In this document: positions 5,807 to 9,362 of the stretch, piece after piece
Layout of the letters: each line of letters opens with the position of its first letter
Position numbering within the stretch: position 1 is the stretch's first letter
Assembly: GCA_964564285.1 (NCBI GenBank)
Contig: CAZMBZ010000213.1
Location: forward strand, 1-9,362
DNA: 9,362 bases
Source of the DNA: JAUWQU01 sp964564285
GTDB taxonomy: Bacteria; Planctomycetota; Phycisphaerae; SM23-33
Direction: 5' to 3'
Made by a program: the position numbers and the translations under genes
Notes under the pieces: generated by a model
The model's input: only the letters and a program-made list of their open reading frames with translations
What the model was told of the DNA's origin: nothing
Databases searched by the model: none

Positions 5807-6859
5807 ATGGGACAACGCTGTCTGGATCGCACAGGCTTGCTGAAGGTGTCGCTATTGATTGCGGCGTTTGTGTTTCCCTGCCTCCTGCCGCTTGACGCCA
5901 TGGCGGGCAGCAACTACGGCGACAAGGACTTCGCGGTGAGATTGCCCTCGGCATTCCTGCGATTTACGGAGGTCTCCACCATGGGCGGCGAGACGGTGGC
6001 CAACCGGATGTCGTCGGCGGTAAACCCGGCCTCAACCGCCTGGCTGGACCTGCCGGGCGATATGGGCGTCGTGCTCGCGCCTTACTACTCGCCCATTATC
6101 TTCGACAACGGAACCAACATGCACGTCATCGGGGAGTCCGCGACCATATCGGCGGGATGGCTCGGCGTGATTCAACCGACCATCAGCCAGATCCGCACGA
6201 ACGATGCGACCATGCGCAATGGCAGAACGTTCGACTATACGGTGGATTCCTTCCAGGTCCAATGGGGCAAGCGGGTTGGGCAGTGGGCAGCCGGGGCCAC
6301 GTTCAACTTCGCCAAGGCTGAGATCATCCAGAAGGCAGCGGGGGGCTTCAAGGCCAATGGAGTCGCCGAGAGCTATCGTTGGCGATTCGGCGGACTGTAC
6401 GAGCCGTGCGAAAAGTGGCTGCTCGGGGCGATCTTCGAGTACGGCTTTCAGCCATACCGCAGCAAGACGATAGTGCCGACGCAGTTCGGCCCGATGACCA
6501 TCCGCGACCGCGGCGTGCAACACCAGTTTGTGTTTCGCCCGGGCGTATCGTACGAGTACGCGGATATGTCCACCGTTTTTCTCGACTACCAGTTGGGCTA
6601 CTACCGCAACCCGGAAGACAACCTCCGCTGTCACCACTTCACGGCCGGCATCGACCACCGGTTACTGAAGTGGCTCTTCGTTCGCGCCAACGTGGGCATC
6701 GACGTGCGGGGCAACGTGGGCATCGGAGGCGGGCTGAGTATTTTCCCAGCCAAGTGGTGCTCGCTGGATATAGGTTACAAATACGACGCCCTGCCGGAGC
6801 TTCGCGAGGAGTTTGGCCGATCGCATACGATCCAGCTCGCCTTCAACGTGCGGTTCTAA
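5807..6859 (+). CDS. Outer-membrane beta-barrel protein, FadL/OmpP1-like in its N-terminal motif
   Basis: A 350-residue protein with an N-terminal signal peptide: Arg and Lys in residues 4-13, a hydrophobic core at 14-29, and an AMA site after which cleavage is expected (after residue 33). The mature protein shows alternating polar and hydrophobic strands rich in Tyr, Phe, Trp and Gly. It ends HTIQLAFNVRF, with Phe350 last and hydrophobics at alternate positions, the C-terminal signal recognised by the BAM machinery. SSAVNPASTAWLD (69-81) resembles the NPA motif near the N-terminus of FadL/OmpP1/TodX transporters, so uptake of a hydrophobic or small solute is possible but not shown. The start ATG has AAAGGA 6 nt upstream (5795-5800). 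The gene is single, divergent from nagB and convergent with the PEP-CTERM gene. Barrel call fairly sure, family call tentative. Confidence 0.78.
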   Translation: MGQRCLDRTGLLKVSLLIAAFVFPCLLPLDAMAGSNYGDKDFAVRLPSAFLRFTEVSTMGGETVANRMSSAVNPASTAWLDLPGDMGVVLAPYYSPIIFDNGTNMHVIGESATISAGWLGVIQPTISQIRTNDATMRNGRTFDYTVDSFQVQWGKRVGQWAAGATFNFAKAEIIQKAAGGFKANGVAESYRWRFGGLYEPCEKWLLGAIFEYGFQPYRSKTIVPTQFGPMTIRDRGVQHQFVFRPGVSYEYADMSTVFLDYQLGYYRNPEDNLRCHHFTAGIDHRLLKWLFVRANVGIDVRGNVGIGGGLSIFPAKWCSLDIGYKYDALPELREEFGRSHTIQLAFNVRF

Positions 6860-6911
6860 GGCACCACGTCCAATGACCTCGGGGCCATGCCACCTGCCTT
6901 CCGAGGCGAGT

Positions 6912-6931
6912 CCTGCCTACCGGCAGGCAGG
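6912..6931. repeat. Near-palindrome between convergent genes, possible bidirectional terminator
   Basis: Arms CCTGCCT (6912-6918) and AGGCAGG (6925-6931) are perfectly complementary around ACCGGC, giving a 7-bp stem or a 20-bp palindrome with a single mismatched pair. It lies 52 bp after the beta-barrel stop and 31 bp after the PEP-CTERM stop, where a shared terminator would be expected. There is no U-run on either side. The shape also resembles short palindromic elements dispersed in some bacterial genomes. Confidence 0.45.
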
Positions 6932-6937
6932 TCGGGA

Positions 6938-6983
6938 TTTCAGCCCCGGCTTCGCCGACGCTTCAGCCCCGGCGTCGCCTGCG
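6938..6983 (-). repeat. Imperfect 23-bp tandem duplication spanning the 3' end of the PEP-CTERM gene
   Basis: Copy 1 is 6938-6960 and copy 2 is 6961-6983; they match at 19 of 23 positions. On the minus strand copy 2 encodes the last six residues of the PEP-CTERM protein plus its stop (RRRRRG and TGA). Copy 1, just beyond the stop, would read RRRSRG and TGA in its own frame. Because 23 is not a multiple of three, copy 1 is out of frame with the gene. Confidence 0.75.
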
Positions 6984-7859
6984 CTTCAACAGCGCGGGAA
7001 GGCCTGCGGCGAGGATTATCATCGTCATCGGCTCGGGGATCGTGTTGGCATCTTCGGCCGAGTTGTAGTTGTCCTGGAACAGTTGTAGGTCGTACCAGTC
7101 GACCATGTCGTTGGTGCCGGGATTGCCCTCCCCGTCGGCGATATCGCCACCGGGGCTCTCGGCGGCACCGGCTGCGGGCGCGCCGCCGAAGTGCGTCTTG
7201 ATCATGATGTAGTCGGCCGCGTCAACATCGTCATCGCCATCGGCGTCGCCGAGAAGTGGTGTGTCAACCGCAGTGATGGTGAAGCCATTGAGGGCGGGTC
7301 GGTTGGTGGTGCCCCCGACCAGGATGGTCAGCAGGCCCGAGTCATTCGAGGTGTAGGTGCCTGAAATCGTGCGATTTGGGTCATCGAGCCCGGTTGCGGG
7401 GTCATTCGTGAGGGCAATCGGTCCAAGGTTCGGTCCCAGGGTGTCGTCCCCGGGGGCAAAAGTGGTATTCCTGGGCTGTGCCTGGTATTGGGACCAGAAA
7501 GTCATATCGTACTCCGCGCTCGCGCTGATGGCCGGGCCGGAGAGGACCATGGTTATCGTCCCGCCGTTCTTGAAGATGAAGTCGCGGTAGAAGTCCACGT
7601 TGGAACCGGTCGTGCTCGGCGGTCCAAAGTCATAGAAGCCTTGTATGCCGGTGACCGCGACGGTCAGGTCGCCGGCAGTTGTCGAATGTGTAAAGCTGGC
7701 GAGGCTCTGTCCCACGAACCCGTCTTCCACGGGGCTGGCGGCACTGCCAAAATCGACCATCAGGATGGGTTCCGCGCCGGCCGTGCCGGACGTGAGTGCG
7801 ATCGCCGCCATCGCCACGGCGGCGAGGCTCAATACGATGCTTGTTCGGTTATTTTTCAT
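6963..7859 (-). CDS. Secreted PEP-CTERM protein with dockerin-like calcium repeats
   Basis: A 298-residue exported protein. The signal peptide spans residues 1-29 (AGA site before Glu30). Residues about 31-198 are a beta-rich domain with FGSA, DFYRDFIF and many Gly/Thr/Ser turns, perhaps a galactose-binding-like sandwich; the fold is inferred. A dockerin/EF-hand loop follows with ligands Asp205, Asp207, Asp209 and Asp216 in GDADGDDDVDAADY. A second, degenerate repeat is at about 238-264 (NDMVDWYDLQLF). The C-terminus is a complete PEP-CTERM sorting signal: IPEP at 274-277, a hydrophobic helix at about 279-290, then KRRRRR at 292-297. Such tails direct cleavage by an exosortase, which is not in this window. 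The ATG at 7859 is preceded by AAAGGAG (7870-7876). The gene is translationally linked to the dockerin gene upstream. Likely a cell-surface or matrix protein; ligand unknown. Confidence 0.87.
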   Translation of the reverse strand: MKNNRTSIVLSLAAVAMAAIALTSGTAGAEPILMVDFGSAASPVEDGFVGQSLASFTHSTTAGDLTVAVTGIQGFYDFGPPSTTGSNVDFYRDFIFKNGGTITMVLSGPAISASAEYDMTFWSQYQAQPRNTTFAPGDDTLGPNLGPIALTNDPATGLDDPNRTISGTYTSNDSGLLTILVGGTTNRPALNGFTITAVDTPLLGDADGDDDVDAADYIMIKTHFGGAPAAGAAESPGGDIADGEGNPGTNDMVDWYDLQLFQDNYNSAEDANTIPEPMTMIILAAGLPALLKRRRRRG

Positions 7860-7865
7860 CGCGTG

Positions 7866-9362
7866 CTATCTCCTTTGAAATGGCTGTCGAACATCCTTTC
7901 GTACCTCGCTGCCCAGCCGCAGCACCTTGGACAGCGAGAGGACGTCCATGAGATCCACGTCAATATCGGTCGGCGTCTCGGCGATGCTGCTCATAAGTAT
8001 ATCCTGCCGGGGCGACGTTGTGCAGGCCGGCTCCTGGGTAACTCGTATGAGGCGACTCCTGCCGAGCAGGGGGTCGAACCGGGGCCGACGGGCCGCCCGC
8101 CGACGCGGTGTCTGGGTGGCGACGGGCAGTGCGGCCTCGTCCCGCTGTCGCACTTGGCCCAATGTTCGCAGCGGGTCAGCGGCTTGCAGTGTGGCTGCGG
8201 CCTTGGCCCGATCAAGGTCGTCGGCCCCGATCGAGGTCGTGTCGGCTGGGGTCTCTGCCGCAGCAAGGGCGGCGGCCAGTTGGGCCGCGTCGGTGGGCGC
8301 TTCGGCCGCCTGCGCAGCCACGGGCGCTTCGGCGACCTGAGCCTCGGTGTCCCCGCTGGCCGACGCTCCGGTAAAGGCGCCAGCCACAGCCCCGATATCG
8401 CTATTGTCCACGTCGCCATCGCCATCTATGTCACCGTCGGAATAAGACATCCCGGTGCCCGAGGCGCCGGTGAAATTGCCGGCAACCAAACCTATGTCCT
8501 TGTTGTCCACATCGCCGTCGCCGTCAAAGTCACCTATCAGTGTGGCCGCGGCGGTGAATCGCACATTGTCGAAGTCGAGCACTGTGCCGGCGCCGCCTTC
8601 CTTAACGATGCGGATCGCCAGCGGCTGGTTGGCGGCGACAGTGTTGCCGGTAGTCCACGAGATGTTGGCATCGGTGAAGGTTCCTGAGGCGTCGCTGCCG
8701 TGGAGGGCATCGATGGCCGGCTTGTCGAGGCTCGCGGAGGCAACGACCGCGCCGTCTGCGGTGATCTCGATCCGGGCATCGCCGAAGCTTGCCGGGTTGT
8801 CGCGCAGGCCCAGCGCGACGGTTAGTGTGTAGATCGTGTTCGCCTCGGCCGACACGCGCGTGCTCTGCAGGAAATAGTTGTCGGCGGTGCCGCCGTCGAG
8901 CATCGCGACGTGCTTGCCGTCCATGTTGGTCAGCACGCCACCGTTGACGGTATCTACCGCGGCGGCGTAGGTGCCGGTCGTCGGGTTGTAGAAACCGTTG
9001 CTGCCGTCGGCGGCGTTGACGCCGCTGGCCGTGAGGATCCGCCAGTCCAGGACCCTCAACTGCAGACCTGTCGTGACGATATCGATGATCGTGGAAGCAC
9101 CATCGGCCAGGGGAGTCGGGCTTGTGTCGTACGGGGTGGCGTATTCGATCCAGCCGTGCTCCTCGAAGTCGCCGTTCTCCGGAGTGACCGTAACGTTGCC
9201 CAGCAGGATGTCGGACCATCCCTGGGCGTGGGCATTGGTTCCCACCGCGTTGAAATGCAGGCTTCCCCCGCCTGTCAGATGCAGCTCATCGGTGCTGGGG
9301 CCGAAGAACGTCAGTGGATCACCTAGGATCGTCATGCGCTGGCCGGCCGCGATCGGTTCCTG
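7866..9362 (-). CDS. C-terminal 498 residues of a large extracellular protein with dockerin repeats (5' end outside the window)
   Basis: The frame is open to the right edge, so the gene is partial; the ATG at 9335 is an internal Met without a ribosome-binding site. Numbering from the edge, residues about 1-60 look like the end of a beta domain. Residues 63-270 form a second beta-rich domain of the kind that binds carbohydrate: it starts NGDFEEHGW, continues with GFYNP, and ends LDFDNVRFTA. Two canonical EF-hand/dockerin loops follow, 33 residues apart: Asp278, 280, 282, 289 and Asp311, 313, 315, 322 (GDGDVDNKDIG and GDGDVDNSDIG). After them comes an Ala/Glu-rich linker (about 336-415), an Arg-rich patch at 419-440 and the end segment LMDVLSLSKVLRLGSEVRKD (471-490). 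No PEP-CTERM tail, sortase signal or membrane helix is visible. A surface adhesin or matrix protein is likely; exact function unknown. Confidence 0.8.
   Translation of the reverse strand, partial: QEPIAAGQRMTILGDPLTFFGPSTDELHLTGGGSLHFNAVGTNAHAQGWSDILLGNVTVTPENGDFEEHGWIEYATPYDTSPTPLADGASTIIDIVTTGLQLRVLDWRILTASGVNAADGSNGFYNPTTGTYAAAVDTVNGGVLTNMDGKHVAMLDGGTADNYFLQSTRVSAEANTIYTLTVALGLRDNPASFGDARIEITADGAVVASASLDKPAIDALHGSDASGTFTDANISWTTGNTVAANQPLAIRIVKEGGAGTVLDFDNVRFTAAATLIGDFDGDGDVDNKDIGLVAGNFTGASGTGMSYSDGDIDGDGDVDNSDIGAVAGAFTGASASGDTEAQVAEAPVAAQAAEAPTDAAQLAAALAAAETPADTTSIGADDLDRAKAAATLQAADPLRTLGQVRQRDEAALPVATQTPRRRAARRPRFDPLLGRSRLIRVTQEPACTTSPRQDILMSSIAETPTDIDVDLMDVLSLSKVLRLGSEVRKDVRQPFQRR
7870..7876 (-). 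promoter_or_regulatory. Ribosome-binding site of the PEP-CTERM gene, inside the end of the upstream gene
   Basis: AAAGGAG on the minus strand lies 10 nt before the ATG at 7859. It overlaps the last codons of the upstream dockerin gene (Gln-Arg-Arg, with AGG and AGA codons), whose stop TAG is at 7868-7866. The genes are 6 nt apart. This arrangement supports co-transcription and translational coupling. Confidence 0.75.

Noticed and set aside
5499..5913. Two minus-strand frames (5499-5726 and 5626-5913) in and beside the nagB upstream region
   Set aside because: No ribosome-binding site or recognisable composition; the second overlaps the well-supported signal peptide of the beta-barrel gene.
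7488..8687. Plus-strand open frame (399 codons) opposite the PEP-CTERM and dockerin genes
   Set aside because: The minus-strand products contain a signal peptide, EF-hand loops and a PEP-CTERM tail; the plus-strand product has none of these and crosses the gene boundary.

Overview
The window looks like a fragment of a GC-rich planctomycete-type genome, most like the Phycisphaerae side, recovered as a draft or metagenome assembly. The main evidence is at the right end: a secreted protein with a PEP-CTERM sorting tail, dockerin/EF-hand calcium repeats in two adjacent secreted proteins, and an outer-membrane beta-barrel that implies a diderm envelope. A 100-N scaffold gap flanked by an exact 55-bp repeat shows that this is draft sequence. 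The taxonomic call is inference, because no ribosomal RNA or other marker gene is present.

Layout. Bases 1-180 (minus) hold the 5' end of a secreted or lipoprotein gene that runs off the left edge; its leader contains a long-stem hairpin beside a good promoter candidate. Diverging from it is an ADP-ribosylglycohydrolase-family gene (390-1691, plus). Next comes a minus-strand cluster, in transcription order nagB (glucosamine-6-phosphate deaminase, 5438-4653), a cytoplasmic-looking M28 metallopeptidase (4595-3252) and a Gfo/Idh/MocA oxidoreductase (3128-1819). The oxidoreductase appears frameshifted only because of the assembly gap; collapsing the duplicated 55 bp restores an intact 384-residue protein. 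A 368-bp divergent intergenic region carries the likely nagB promoter. It is followed by a plus-strand outer-membrane beta-barrel gene (5807-6859).

The right end is a minus-strand pair: a large dockerin-bearing extracellular protein (9362-7866, 5' end outside the window) followed 6 nt later by a PEP-CTERM dockerin protein (7859-6963). The ribosome-binding site of the second gene lies inside the last codons of the first. Between the beta-barrel gene and this pair, which converge, sit a near-palindrome and a 23-bp tandem duplication that includes the 3' end of the PEP-CTERM gene.

Taken together, the central cluster suggests amino-sugar and possibly glycopeptide catabolism: NagB feeds glucosamine-6-phosphate into glycolysis, the oxidoreductase probably acts on a sugar or sugar derivative, and the M28 enzyme could trim peptides. 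The right end is envelope or extracellular-matrix material. I see no mobile element, CRISPR array, tRNA, rRNA or defence system, and nothing that clearly amounts to a new biological system. The best leads are small: the gap artefact that hides an intact gene, the structured leader at the left end, the duplicated PEP-CTERM tail sequence, and the unusual C-terminal tail of the dockerin protein.
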